This document shows, piece after piece, positions 51,209 through 59,117 of a stretch of DNA of 64,000 nt. The translations under genes and the position numbers were made by a program. Each line of letters starts with the position of its first letter. Position 1 is the stretch's first letter. Origin of the DNA: DATJIG01 sp050260515 (GTDB lineage Bacteria > Pseudomonadota > Alphaproteobacteria > SMXQ01); the NCBI GenBank assembly GCA_050260515.1, contig JBLNCI010000008.1, positions 1 to 64,000 on the forward strand. Direction: 5' to 3'. A model generated the notes under the pieces. That model searched no databases and was not told the DNA's origin. It saw only the letters and a list, made by a program, of their open reading frames with translations.

Positions 51209-53065
51209 GTGAATTTGCGCACTGCACGAATCCCGCGTTGGATACCGTCGACCGACGCCTTCAAAGAGGCGCGACAGGCCGCGCGCGTGCGCTGGCGCGC
51301 GCTGATGTGGGACCTCGAGCGGCGCAAGGTGCGCAACAACCAGGTCGCGGTGATCGCGCTCGCCGCGGTGCTCGGGGTCGCCATCGGCGGCGGCGTCGTG
51401 CTGCTCCACCTCCTCATGCAGTGGCTGCACGAGACCGTGTTCCGGCTGCCCGAGGGACGATTCCTCAGCGAAGGCGTCGGTCTCGACTGGCGCTACGTCG
51501 TCGCGGTTCCGGTCGTCGGCGGGCTCGTGGTCGGGCTGGTCACGGTCCTGATCCGCACCTGGCGCCCGCGCGAGATGGTCGACGCCATCGAGGCCAACGC
51601 GCTGTTCGGCGGTCGGCTGTCGCTGGTGGACAGCATCAACCTCGCGATCCTGACGCTGCTGTCCGGCGGCTTCGGCGCGTCCGTGGGACTCGAGGCCGCC
51701 TACACCCAGCTCGGCGCCGGGCTGTCGTCGAAGGCGGGACGCGTTCTGCGGGTGCGCCGCAGCGATCTGCGCACGCTGGTCGGCTGCGGCGCCGCCGCCG
51801 CCATCGCCGCCGCCTTCAATGCGCCGCTCGCGGGCGCGTTCTACGCCTTCGAGCTGGTGATCGGCATGTACTCGCCGGCGGTGCTGGCGCCGGTCACGGT
51901 CGCGGCGCTCACGGGCGCGTTCACCGCGCGCTGGACGCTCGGATCGCAGCCGATCTTCCTCACCGCCACCTCGGTCCAGATCGGCGGCTGGGACTACGCG
52001 CTGTTCAGCGTGCTCGGGATCGCCGCCGCGGCGCTCGGCATCGGCATCATGCTCGCGGTCACGTGGATCGAGCGCGGCTTCCGCGCCTGGTCGATCCCGG
52101 TGTGGCTGCGCCCGGCGATCGGCGGCGTCGTGCTCGGCGGCATCGCGTTCTTTTTCCCCCAGGTGCTCGGCAGCGGCCACGGCGCCATGGAATCGGTGCT
52201 GGGCCTCGCCTTCTCGCCGTACGCGCTGCTGCTGCTGATTCCGGCGAAGGCGGTGGCGTCGGCGGTGTCGATCGGGTCTGGATTCCGCGGCGGCCTGTTC
52301 TCGACCTCGCTGTTCATCGGCACGCTGTTCGGCGGCGCGATCGGCGGGATCGCCGCGCACCTGCTGCCGTCGCTCCACGTCGACACCCTCGCCTACACGC
52401 TGGTCGGCATGGGCGCGGTCGCCGCCGCCGTGGTCGGCGCGCCGGTGACGATGATCCTGCTCGTCCTCGAGATGACCGCCGACTTCTACGTCGCCATGGG
52501 CGTCATGGTGGCGGTGATCTTCGCCGCGACGGTCGTGCGCCTCGCCTTCGGCTACTCGTTCGCGACGTGGCGCTTCCACATCCGCGGCGTTCCGATCCGC
52601 GGCGCCGCCGACGTCGGCTGGATGCACGAGCTCACCGTCGCCAAGATCATGCGCCGGGACGTCGCCACCGTCCCCGACACCACGCCGATCTCGGCGTTCC
52701 GCCGCCGCTTCCCGCTCGGCAGCACCAAGCTCGCCTTCCTGGTCGACGGCAACGGCCACTACGCCGGGATGGTGAACGCCAGCGATGCGCACGTGCCCGA
52801 TCTCGACGACGAGGCCGACACGCGGACGGTGCACGAGCTCAAGCAGGGCGAGGACCAGTTCCTGCTGCCGAGCCAGATGGTGCGCGCGGCGATCGACCGC
52901 TTCATCGCCTCGGAGCTGGAGACGATGCCGGTGCTCGCCTCGGCCTCCGACCGCCGCGTCGTCGGCTTCGTGACCGAGGCCTACGCGCTGCGCGTCTACA
53001 ACCAGGAACTCGAGCGGGCGCGCGCCGAGGAGCTCGGCGACAGCATGCTGTTCGGGCCCGGCTGA
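51209..53065 (+). CDS. CLC-family chloride channel/antiporter with CBS domains
   Basis: A 618-residue membrane protein. The CLC core (about 40-450) has the Gly-rich selectivity stretches, with the gating Glu in FGASVGLEAAYTQLG, FNAPLAGAFYAFELV, and GSGFRGGLFSTSLFIG. The C-terminal cytoplasmic part (about 485-600) has two CBS modules that may sense nucleotides. Start is GTG 51209. A short charged N-terminal helix precedes the first segment. Convergent with the TauE gene of the sulfide cluster; a link to it is not evident. Confidence 0.92.
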   Translation: MNLRTARIPRWIPSTDAFKEARQAARVRWRALMWDLERRKVRNNQVAVIALAAVLGVAIGGGVVLLHLLMQWLHETVFRLPEGRFLSEGVGLDWRYVVAVPVVGGLVVGLVTVLIRTWRPREMVDAIEANALFGGRLSLVDSINLAILTLLSGGFGASVGLEAAYTQLGAGLSSKAGRVLRVRRSDLRTLVGCGAAAAIAAAFNAPLAGAFYAFELVIGMYSPAVLAPVTVAALTGAFTARWTLGSQPIFLTATSVQIGGWDYALFSVLGIAAAALGIGIMLAVTWIERGFRAWSIPVWLRPAIGGVVLGGIAFFFPQVLGSGHGAMESVLGLAFSPYALLLLIPAKAVASAVSIGSGFRGGLFSTSLFIGTLFGGAIGGIAAHLLPSLHVDTLAYTLVGMGAVAAAVVGAPVTMILLVLEMTADFYVAMGVMVAVIFAATVVRLAFGYSFATWRFHIRGVPIRGAADVGWMHELTVAKIMRRDVATVPDTTPISAFRRRFPLGSTKLAFLVDGNGHYAGMVNASDAHVPDLDDEADTRTVHELKQGEDQFLLPSQMVRAAIDRFIASELETMPVLASASDRRVVGFVTEAYALRVYNQELERARAEELGDSMLFGPG

Positions 53066-53069
53066 GCCG

Positions 53070-53855
53070 CTACACCCAGCCGAGCGAGTGCACGCTCTGC
53101 CCGGCGACGGCGACCGCGAGCACGATCAGCAGCACGGCGAACGCGCGATCCAGCAGGCCCTTGTAGGCCGCCATGCGGACCGCGGCGTGGACGCCGAACC
53201 AGCCCCCGGCGGCACCGCCGGCGACGAACAGCAGCGCCGTCGGCACATCGACGAGGCCCGCGGCGGCGTAGCTCCCCGCCGTCGCGAAGCCGAACGCGGC
53301 GATGCCGAGCAACGACGATCCAATCGCGTTGAGCGTCGCCATGCCCGAGCCCGCGATCAGGCCCGGCACGATGAGGAATCCGCCGCCGATGCCGAGGAAT
53401 CCCGACAGCAGGCCGGCCCCGAATCCGAGCGCGATCAGCCGCGCCGCGATCGCCGGCGTGATCCGCACGCCCGGATCGCCCTGCTCGCGACGGCCGCGCA
53501 GCAGCGCGACGCCGACGCCGAGCATCGCAACGGCGAACAGCAGCAGCAGCACCCGTCCGTCGACGCCCTGGCCGAAATGGGCGCCGAGCAGCGCCCCGAC
53601 GACGCCGGCTCCTGCGAAGGCCGCCGCGCACGGCCACTTCACCGTGCCCGCGCGCGCGTGATGAAGCAGATTGACGACGGCGTTCGCCGCCACCGCCAGC
53701 GCCGCCGTGCCCAGCGCGCGATGCGCGTCGGCCATGCCGACGACGTAGTGCAGCAGCGGCACGGCGAGGATCGAGCCGCCGCCGCCGATCACGGCGAGCA
53801 CGAAGCCGACGATGCCGCCGGAGACGACCGTCGACAGCGCGGCCCAGGCGGTCAT
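53070..53855 (-). CDS. TauE/SafE-family permease of the sulfide cluster
   Basis: A 261-residue inner-membrane protein with eight or so segments and the two family motifs VGFVLAVIGGGGSILAVPLL and GFGAGLLSGFLGIGGGFLIV. In bigR-type operons a permease of this family exports sulfite or thiosulfate made during sulfide oxidation. It is the distal gene, 4 bases after the rhodanese gene, in arsR-rhodanese-tauE. Confidence 0.88.
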   Translation of the reverse strand: MTAWAALSTVVSGGIVGFVLAVIGGGGSILAVPLLHYVVGMADAHRALGTAALAVAANAVVNLLHHARAGTVKWPCAAAFAGAGVVGALLGAHFGQGVDGRVLLLLFAVAMLGVGVALLRGRREQGDPGVRITPAIAARLIALGFGAGLLSGFLGIGGGFLIVPGLIAGSGMATLNAIGSSLLGIAAFGFATAGSYAAAGLVDVPTALLFVAGGAAGGWFGVHAAVRMAAYKGLLDRAFAVLLIVLAVAVAGQSVHSLGWV

Positions 53856-53859
53856 CGGA

Positions 53860-54390
53860 TCAGCGCGCCGGGACGCGGTTCCACGGCATCGCGGCGAGGA
53901 TCCGCGCCATGCCGCAGAAGCCGGTGACGCCCGCGACCACCATGCCGGCGCCGACGAACGCGTCGACGGCGATGAACCACGGCGACAGCGCGACCGCGAG
54001 CGCGAGGCCGAGCAGCACCAGCGATCCCGCGGCGATCATCACCTGACGCTGCAGGTCGATGGGCGCGCGGCGATCGACCGCCACCGGCAAGCCCGCGCGC
54101 TTCCAGGCGTCGATGCCGCCTTCGAGCACGTAGCCGTTGCGGCAGTCGACCGCGGCGAGGCGGGCGGCGTTCGCCTGCGTGCGGCCGCCGCTCTTGCAGT
54201 GGAACACGACGACGCGATCCTGCAGCGCCGGCGCGCCGGCGTCGAGCGTCGACAGCGGCAGCGAGATGGCGCCCGGCACGTGCTCACGGGCGTGCTCCAT
54301 CGGCTCGCGGATGTCGACCAGCACCGCCTCTCCGGCGGCGAGCCAGCGGTCGACGGTCTCGGGGTAAACGGGGGAAAGCGTACGCGTCAT
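53860..54390 (-). CDS. Rhodanese with C-terminal membrane segments (YgaP-like)
   Basis: A 176-residue protein. The rhodanese domain (about 8-108) has the active Cys in VVFHCKSGGRTQ and would carry sulfane sulfur as a persulfide. Two membrane segments (about 117-165) end in GFCGMARILAAMPWN, a DUF2892-like end as in YgaP. It probably moves sulfur between persulfide and acceptor at the membrane. It lies 10 bases after the arsR gene and 4 before tauE. Confidence 0.9.
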   Translation of the reverse strand: MTRTLSPVYPETVDRWLAAGEAVLVDIREPMEHAREHVPGAISLPLSTLDAGAPALQDRVVVFHCKSGGRTQANAARLAAVDCRNGYVLEGGIDAWKRAGLPVAVDRRAPIDLQRQVMIAAGSLVLLGLALAVALSPWFIAVDAFVGAGMVVAGVTGFCGMARILAAMPWNRVPAR

Positions 54391-54400
54391 GGGCCACTCC

Positions 54401-54724
54401 TCAGCTACAGAACTCGCGGTGCAGGACTTCGATGATCTTGCGAACCCGCGGGTCGGCGAGGCGGTAGTGGATCGTCTGGCCTTCGCGGCGCGTTGTCACG
54501 AGCCCCTCCTCGCGCAGCTTGCCAAGGTGCTGCGACAGCGCCGACAGGCTGAGGCCCTCGGCGGCGGCGAGCTCGCCCACCGTCCGCTCGCCCTGGGCGA
54601 GACGGCACAGCGTGGCGAGGCGCCGCGGGTTGGCGAGCGCCTCGAGCAGGCGGGCCGCCTCGGCGGCCTTGTCGGCCAGGGCGGCGGAGCGGGTGGCGCG
54701 GGTGGTCATCGCGCGGGTGGTCAT
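54401..54724 (-). CDS. ArsR-family persulfide-sensing repressor (BigR/SqrR/YgaV type)
   Basis: A 107-residue winged-helix repressor. The recognition helix is GLSLSALSQHLGKLREEG. Two Cys are present, C40 (ATLCRLAQGE) and C106 (HREFC), 66 residues apart. That is the same spacing as the redox pair C41/C107 of SqrR and C42/C108 of BigR, which form a tetrasulfide or disulfide and release DNA when sulfide rises. Start 54724 fits the predicted transcript start at about 54758; the in-frame frame up to 54865 runs through the promoter. It controls its own operon and the divergent dioxygenase gene. Confidence 0.92.
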   Translation of the reverse strand: MTTRAMTTRATRSAALADKAAEAARLLEALANPRRLATLCRLAQGERTVGELAAAEGLSLSALSQHLGKLREEGLVTTRREGQTIHYRLADPRVRKIIEVLHREFCS

Positions 54725-54752
54725 CGGAGGTCCGTCGGGTTCGCTTGGTAGT

Positions 54753-54783
54753 TTAGTTGACACTAATTTAGGAGTACCTAAAT
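54753..54783. promoter_or_regulatory. Operator dyads for the ArsR-family repressor
   Basis: ATTTAGG-AGTA-CCTAAAT (54766-54783) is a perfect 7-bp dyad, and TTAGT-TGAC-ACTAA (54753-54766) a second one touching it. Both lie within the -35/-10 regions of the two facing promoters, where a dimer would block both directions. Confidence 0.75.
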
Positions 54784-54784
54784 A
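54757..54784 (+). promoter_or_regulatory. Promoter of the persulfide dioxygenase gene
   Basis: TTGACA (54757-54762), 16-base spacer, TAAATA (54779-54784). The start would be near 54791, 34 bases before the ATG. The palindrome at 54766-54783 fills the spacer. Confidence 0.75.
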
Positions 54785-54792
54785 ACTGTCAA
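54765..54792 (-). promoter_or_regulatory. Promoter of the arsR-rhodanese-tauE operon
   Basis: On the minus strand TTGACA (54792-54787), 16-base spacer, TAAATT (54770-54765). It interlocks with the plus-strand promoter over the same operator. Confidence 0.75.
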
Positions 54793-54824
54793 CCCCCAGC
54801 CCTCCGCCGCCGAGGAGACGTCTC

Positions 54825-55685
54825 ATGGCCCTGCAGATCCGCGCGTTCTTCCACCAGCCGACCAACTCCGTGAGCTACCTCGTCTGGGACGGCGACACCC
54901 GCCGGGCGGCCGTGATCGACGCCGTGCTCGACTACGACGGCCCATCGGCGCGCGTCTCCACCGGTTTCGTCGACGGCATCGCCGCCGCGATCGAGGCCGA
55001 GCGGCTGACGCTCGACTGGGTCCTCGAAACCCACACCCACGCCGATCACATGTCGGGCGCGCACGTGCTGCACGAGCGGTTCGGCGCGCCCGTCGTGATC
55101 GGCGCCGGCACCGACGCGGTGCAGCGCGTGTTCAAGGACATCTACGATCTCGATGACCTCACGGCGGACGGCTCGGCGTTCGACCGGCTGATCGGCGACG
55201 GCGAGCGCCTGCCGCTCGGCGGCCTCGCGATCGAGGCGCTGACGACGCCCGGCCACACGCCGGCGTTCGTCAGCTACCGCATCGCCGACGCGGTGTTCGT
55301 CGGCGACACCCTGCTGATGCCGGACTACGGCACCGCGCGCGCCGACTTCCCGGGCGGCGACGCGGCTGCGCTCTATCGCTCGATCCGCCGCCTGCTGGCG
55401 CTACCGCCCGAGACCCGGATGTTCGTCGGCCACGACTACAAGGCCGAGGGCCGCGACCGCTTCGCGTGGGAGACGACGGTCGGCGCCCAGCGCAGCGGCA
55501 ACGTCCACGTCCACGACGGCGTGACCGAGGCCGCGTTCGTCGAGCTGCGCACCGAGCGCGACCGGACGCTGACGCTGCCCGCGCTGATGCTGCCGGCGCT
55601 GCAGGTCAACGTGCGTGGCGGCCGCCTGCCGCCTGCGGCGGCGAATGGCACGCGCTACCTGAAAATTCCGCTGAACCGGTTCTAG
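54825..55685 (+). CDS. Persulfide dioxygenase, ETHE1/Blh-type metallo-beta-lactamase fold
   Basis: A 286-residue MBL-fold enzyme that oxidises glutathione persulfide to sulfite and glutathione. Metal motifs: THTHADHMSG (HxHxDH), TPGHTPAFVSY, VFVGDTL and FVGHDY. In ETHE1 enzymes one mononuclear Fe is held by two of these His and the Asp. The length equals that of the dioxygenase half of Blh; the N-terminal DUF442 phosphatase-like half is lacking. It is alone on the plus side of the shared operator and divergent from its repressor. Confidence 0.9.
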   Translation: MALQIRAFFHQPTNSVSYLVWDGDTRRAAVIDAVLDYDGPSARVSTGFVDGIAAAIEAERLTLDWVLETHTHADHMSGAHVLHERFGAPVVIGAGTDAVQRVFKDIYDLDDLTADGSAFDRLIGDGERLPLGGLAIEALTTPGHTPAFVSYRIADAVFVGDTLLMPDYGTARADFPGGDAAALYRSIRRLLALPPETRMFVGHDYKAEGRDRFAWETTVGAQRSGNVHVHDGVTEAAFVELRTERDRTLTLPALMLPALQVNVRGGRLPPAAANGTRYLKIPLNRF

Positions 55686-55696
55686 GCGTACGGCGT

Positions 55697-56632
55697 CTAG
55701 GCGCGCCCGAGCGCTTCCATCAGCTCGCGCCACTCGCGCGCGCTCATGCCGCTCGACGCCTGGTCGACCTTCTCGCCGGCGAGCATGCGCTTGACCACCG
55801 CGAGCCCGGCCTTCGAGATCGTCACCGCGCCCATGCGGTACTGCTCGAACGCGTTGTACGCGGCGGGCACCCAGCGCTTCACCGTCTCCAGCATGGCGTC
55901 GGCGTAGACGCGGATCTCGTACTGCGCGTGGGGATCGGCGCGCAGGCTGAGGAAGTGGAGCAGGTTGTGGAGGTCCACCTTCCAGTACCACTGGGTGTAG
56001 AAGTTGAGCGTCAGGTTCATCCGCGCGAGCTCGCGCGCGAGGCCCTGCCGCTCGGGATCGACCGCCTCGCCCGACTCGCTCTCGTTGAGCATCTCCTGGT
56101 AGTGCTGGTAGGTGCGCTCGGAGTCGTCCTTGAGGAGCGCCAGCACCCGCTCGGCCTCGCGCCCCGTCAGCGCGTCGCCGCGGCCCTGCCGGTTCGACTT
56201 CGACTGGACGCCGAGATGCTCGGGCGCCGGGATGTAGAACTCGCGATCGAGGATCGAGTAGCGCGCCGAGTACTCGTTGACGTTGGCGGTGCGGTGGCGG
56301 ATCCACTGCCGCGCGACGAAGATCGGCAGCTTGACGTGGTACTTGATCTCGCACATCTCGAACGGCGTCGTGTGCCGATGGCGCATCAGGTAGTTGATGA
56401 GCCCGGCGTCCTCCGACACGCGCTTCGTCCCCTTGCCGTAGGAGACCCGCGCCGCCTGCACGATCGCCGAATCGTCGCCCATGTAGTCGATGACGCGGAC
56501 GAAGCCGTGATCGAGCACGTTGAGCGGCTGGTAGAGGATCTCCTCGAGGGCGGCCACGGTCGGGCGCTTGGTCGCGGCACTCTGGGCCTGCGCGGCCTTG
56601 ATCTCGGCGTCTTGTTCGGGGGTCAGCGGCAT
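55697..56632 (-). CDS. thyX: Flavin-dependent thymidylate synthase
   Basis: Makes dTMP from dUMP with methylene-tetrahydrofolate and FAD/NADPH. The 311-residue protein has the ThyX signature as RHRTANVNEYSARY, the conserved TPFEMCEIKYHVKLP and the C-terminal RVYADAMLETVKRWVP. A 30-residue lead precedes the core. Start 56632 (MPLTPEQ) is assigned by fit; the ribosome site is weak. Convergent with the dioxygenase gene. The 486-base spacer upstream holds a cluster of TGTCCCA repeats. Confidence 0.96.
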   Translation of the reverse strand: MPLTPEQDAEIKAAQAQSAATKRPTVAALEEILYQPLNVLDHGFVRVIDYMGDDSAIVQAARVSYGKGTKRVSEDAGLINYLMRHRHTTPFEMCEIKYHVKLPIFVARQWIRHRTANVNEYSARYSILDREFYIPAPEHLGVQSKSNRQGRGDALTGREAERVLALLKDDSERTYQHYQEMLNESESGEAVDPERQGLARELARMNLTLNFYTQWYWKVDLHNLLHFLSLRADPHAQYEIRVYADAMLETVKRWVPAAYNAFEQYRMGAVTISKAGLAVVKRMLAGEKVDQASSGMSAREWRELMEALGRA

Positions 56633-56708
56633 GGACGGGACTACTGATTTTTTGTGGCGCGGCACTGTAGCGGCTTCTCCACAGGGGAGCCAGTGCGAGG
56701 GCCGCCGC

Positions 56709-56832
56709 TGTCCCACGATTCCATTCCGCGCGCGACGCCGTGGGACAGACATGTTCAACGGAAACAATCGCCAAGCGCGTCTGTCCCACTGTCCCACACT
56801 GGCCATTTGGGACACCTGGGACAGTTGGGACA
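56709..56832. repeat. Cluster of seven TGTCCCA heptamers in both orientations
   Basis: TGTCCCA at 56709, 56782 and 56790, and its complement TGGGACA at 56741, 56808, 56817 and 56826. The inner five form a symmetric block: two forward copies 8 bases apart, an 11-base centre, then three reverse copies 9 bases apart. The spacer from 56,633 to 57,118 has no convincing gene otherwise. Confidence 0.85.
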
Positions 56833-57118
56833 CTTTTGCACAGGGGCGGCAGACCCGTGCGCGTGCGGCAAGGCACTCGTTGTCCGTCATGGCCGGGCCT
56901 CGGGCAGGTTGCACCCCGGCCGATTTTTGAATCAAGAGCCGCGCTTTGCGCGGCGGGCCGGCCATCCACGTTTTGTTTTCCGATCCTCACCGACACCAGA
57001 AGGGCGTCGATCCAATCCGCAGCACAAGCCCGATTGTTTTCCAACAATCGGACGGATTGCTCGGCCAAGAGGTCGCGCAGCCGAAGAATTTTCAAGTAGC
57101 GCCGCCATCGCGCCGCGC

Positions 57119-57316
57119 TTACCGCTTGTCGTTCTTCTCCGGCGCGGCCGCGCCGCCTTGCCCGCCCGCGGAGCCCGCGGCCTTGGGCGCCCGTCGCTCC
57201 CTCAAGAACTGATCGATGCGTTCGGCCGCGCGACGTTTGTCCTCGCGGAGGGCCTCGATCTCCTCCGGCGTGAGCCGGGTCGGCACCGACGGACTGTTGC
57301 GGGGCCGGTCGGCCAT
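57119..57316 (-). CDS. Small charged protein next to cpdR, unknown function
   Basis: A 65-residue frame starting 9 bases after the cpdR stop with TAGGGG before its ATG. It reads LTPEEIEALREDKRRAAERI then an Ala-Gly-rich tail. The helix pattern and the operon spacing favour a real protein. No family was recognised. Confidence 0.5.
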   Translation of the reverse strand: MADRPRNSPSVPTRLTPEEIEALREDKRRAAERIDQFLRERRAPKAAGSAGGQGGAAAPEKNDKR

Positions 57317-57325
57317 GGCGCGCCC

Positions 57326-57709
57326 CTACGCCGCCAGGATCTTCTCGACCTCGTCGACCAGGTCGCGGAGGTGGAAGGGCTTGGAGAGGATCTTCGCGTC
57401 GGCGCCGACCGCGTCGCGCAGCGCGCGCGGCTGGCCGCCGCTGCTGGTGAGCGTGACGGCGGCGAAGCCGGTGATGAACATCACCTTGAGGCCGGGCTGG
57501 CGCGACTTCGCCTTCGCCGCGAGCTGGAAGCCGTCGAGCGACGGCATGACGATGTCGGCGATCAGGAGATCGAAGCGCTGGGCGGTGGCCGCCTCGAGCG
57601 CGAGCAGGCCGTCGTCGACGGCGGTCACCGCGTGACCGGCGCGCGTCAGCGCCTTCGACAGGAAGACGCGCATGGTGCCGTCGTCTTCGGCAAGCAGGAT
57701 GCGACTCAT
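57326..57709 (-). CDS. cpdR: Single-domain response regulator, CpdR-like
   Basis: A 127-residue receiver domain without output. Phospho-acceptor D52 lies in LLIADIVMPSLDG, with acidic E8-D9-D10 and the Lys in ILSKPFHLRDLV. The sequence VMFITGFAAV is typical of CpdR, the adaptor that, when unphosphorylated, prepares substrates for ClpXP and so links the CckA-ChpT relay to proteolysis in the alphaproteobacterial cell cycle. A loop of about 10 extra residues (TSSGGQPRALRDAV) follows this motif. Divergent from an N-formylglutamate amidohydrolase gene, an arrangement I recall from other alphaproteobacteria. Confidence 0.82.
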   Translation of the reverse strand: MSRILLAEDDGTMRVFLSKALTRAGHAVTAVDDGLLALEAATAQRFDLLIADIVMPSLDGFQLAAKAKSRQPGLKVMFITGFAAVTLTSSGGQPRALRDAVGADAKILSKPFHLRDLVDEVEKILAA

Positions 57710-57851
57710 GAGCCCTCACGGCCGGAGCCGATGCTCCGGTGCAACATCCTACCGTTCGACTCCGCCGCGGTTCAAGAAAACCACGGAATTGCTTCCGGAG
57801 CGCACCCGGACAGGCGATGACAGCGCCCGCCGGTTCCGGTAAACCAGCAGC

Positions 57852-58754
57852 ATGAGCCTCGACGAGCCCATCGCCCTCCGCGAGGAGGGCGTGTACGAAG
57901 TTGTCGCGCCGCACGACCAGACCCTGGCGGCGGTGTTCGCCTCCCCGCACAGCGGCCACGACTACCGGCCGGAGTTCCTGCAGGAGTCGCGCCTCGACCT
58001 TGCGACGCTGCGGCGGTCCGAGGACTGCTTCATGGACCAAATCTTCGGCAGCGCCCCGAGCTTCGGCGCGCCGCTGCTGCGCGCGCTGTTCCCGCGCGCC
58101 TTCGTCGACCCCAACCGCGAGCCGTTCGAGCTCGACCCCGACATGTTCGAGGACGCGCTGCCGGACTACGCCAACTGCCATTCGACGCGGGTCGCGGGCG
58201 GCATCGGCACCATCGCCCGGGTGGTGGCGAGCGGCGAGGAGATCTACGGGCGCAAGCTGCGGTTCGCCGACGCCGCGTCGCGCATCAACGCCTTCTACCG
58301 CCCCTACCACCGCGTGCTGCAGCGCCTGATCGAGACGACCCGCGCGCGGTTCGGCGCGTGCCTGCTGATCGACTGCCACTCGATGCCGTCGATCGGCGGG
58401 CCGATGGACCGCGATCCGGGGCGGACCCGGGTCGACATCGTGCTCGGCGACGGCTTCGGCACCGCGTGCGCGCCGGCGATCACGTCGCGGGTTGAGGAGC
58501 TGTTCGCGGCCCGCGGCTACCGCGTCGCCCGCAACACGCCGTACTCGGGCGGCTACACCACGGTGCACTACGGCCGGCCGGAAGCCTCCGTCCACGCGCT
58601 GCAGATCGAGTTCAACCGCGCGCTCTACATGGACGAGCAACGGTTCGCGCCGATCGCCGGGATGGCGCAGCTCATGGCCGACGTGAACGCGCTGATCGCG
58701 ACGGTGAAGGCGGAATGGCCGTCGCTCGTCCCGGCGCCGCAGCCGACGCGCTGA
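57852..58754 (+). CDS. N-formylglutamate amidohydrolase family protein
   Basis: A 300-residue protein of the PF05013 family, which hydrolyses N-formyl-L-glutamate in histidine breakdown or related amides. Visible motifs: FASPHSGHDYRPEF near the N terminus (metal His), LFPRAFVDPNREPFELD, LLIDCHSMPS and NTPYSGGYTTVHYG, ending in the Glu of ALQIEFNRALYMD. No hut genes are near, so the substrate in this organism is uncertain. The start at 57852 is the only good one. Confidence 0.85.
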   Translation: MSLDEPIALREEGVYEVVAPHDQTLAAVFASPHSGHDYRPEFLQESRLDLATLRRSEDCFMDQIFGSAPSFGAPLLRALFPRAFVDPNREPFELDPDMFEDALPDYANCHSTRVAGGIGTIARVVASGEEIYGRKLRFADAASRINAFYRPYHRVLQRLIETTRARFGACLLIDCHSMPSIGGPMDRDPGRTRVDIVLGDGFGTACAPAITSRVEELFAARGYRVARNTPYSGGYTTVHYGRPEASVHALQIEFNRALYMDEQRFAPIAGMAQLMADVNALIATVKAEWPSLVPAPQPTR

Positions 58755-58850
58755 TCGCTTCCGCGACTCGCATCGAGAGAGCCCGCGCGCGACACGCGCG
58801 GAGGCAACGAGCACCGCTGGAACAGAGTCAGGCCCTCCAGCGCGGGGCCC

Positions 58851-58916
58851 GGAAAAAAGACAGCCGGCGCGAGCGCGGCGGCCTGGAAAAAAGACAGGCC
58901 GCGCGAGCGCGGCCTG
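58851..58916 (-). terminator. Two tandem terminators on the minus strand
   Basis: Two copies of a unit, GGAAAAAAGACAG plus a GC-rich hairpin, lie head to tail. The second hairpin is perfect: CAGGCCGCG-CGAG-CGCGGCCTG (58895-58916). The first (about 58863-58882) has one mismatch. Read on the minus strand each hairpin is followed by TGTCTTTTTTCC, a full intrinsic terminator. On the plus strand there is no T-run. Confidence 0.75.
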
Positions 58917-59020
58917 TAAGGAATTTGGGAGGAAACGCCCCGAAGGGTGTCCGTGTCCGAACGCAAGCGCCCGGGCACGAGGGGACTTATGGCATTGCCA
59001 CGCTGACCCCGTCAATAGTC
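58885..59020 (-). ncRNA. Candidate small RNA ending at the tandem terminators
   Basis: There is no minus-strand protein gene upstream of the two terminators, so they may end a short RNA. The stretch folds in parts: GGGG...TGGC-AAT-GCCA...CCCC and CGTG...CACG stems. The AT-rich stretch 59,015-59,050 (with CTTATATAAG) could hold its promoter. No known RNA family was recognised. Confidence 0.3.
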
Positions 59021-59043
59021 TTATATAAGATTCTCTAAGCCAC

Positions 59044-59049
59044 TATAAT
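59044..59049 (+). promoter_or_regulatory. Consensus -10 element of the lytic transglycosylase gene
   Basis: TATAAT lies in an AT-rich patch and about 69 bases before the preferred start at 59118. No clear -35 is seen at 16-18 bases. Its position rules out the ATG at 59052 as a start from this promoter. Confidence 0.5.
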
Positions 59050-59117
59050 CAATGACATTTATACGCCACAGGCGGCGTTGGCTCTGCCTTGGCACGGGCG
59101 TTGCTCCTCTAGACGCC

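Noticed and set aside
49943..52834. Open frame of 963 codons on the minus strand
   Set aside because: It lies antisense to mrp and the CLC gene, both of which have full motifs. Its composition (His, Arg, Asp) is that of a shadow frame.
56633..57118. tRNA or prophage attachment site near the TGTCCCA array
   Set aside because: No tRNA fold, no integrase and no long direct repeat was found in the region.
58851..58916. CRISPR-like repeats
   Set aside because: Only two full units follow directly on each other without spacers, and both have terminator form. No cas gene is in the window.
55401..59015. Open frame of 1,204 codons on the minus strand
   Set aside because: It runs through thyX, cpdR and the amidohydrolase gene in a wrong frame or antisense, with low-complexity Arg/Ala/Gly composition. 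It reflects lack of stop codons at high GC.
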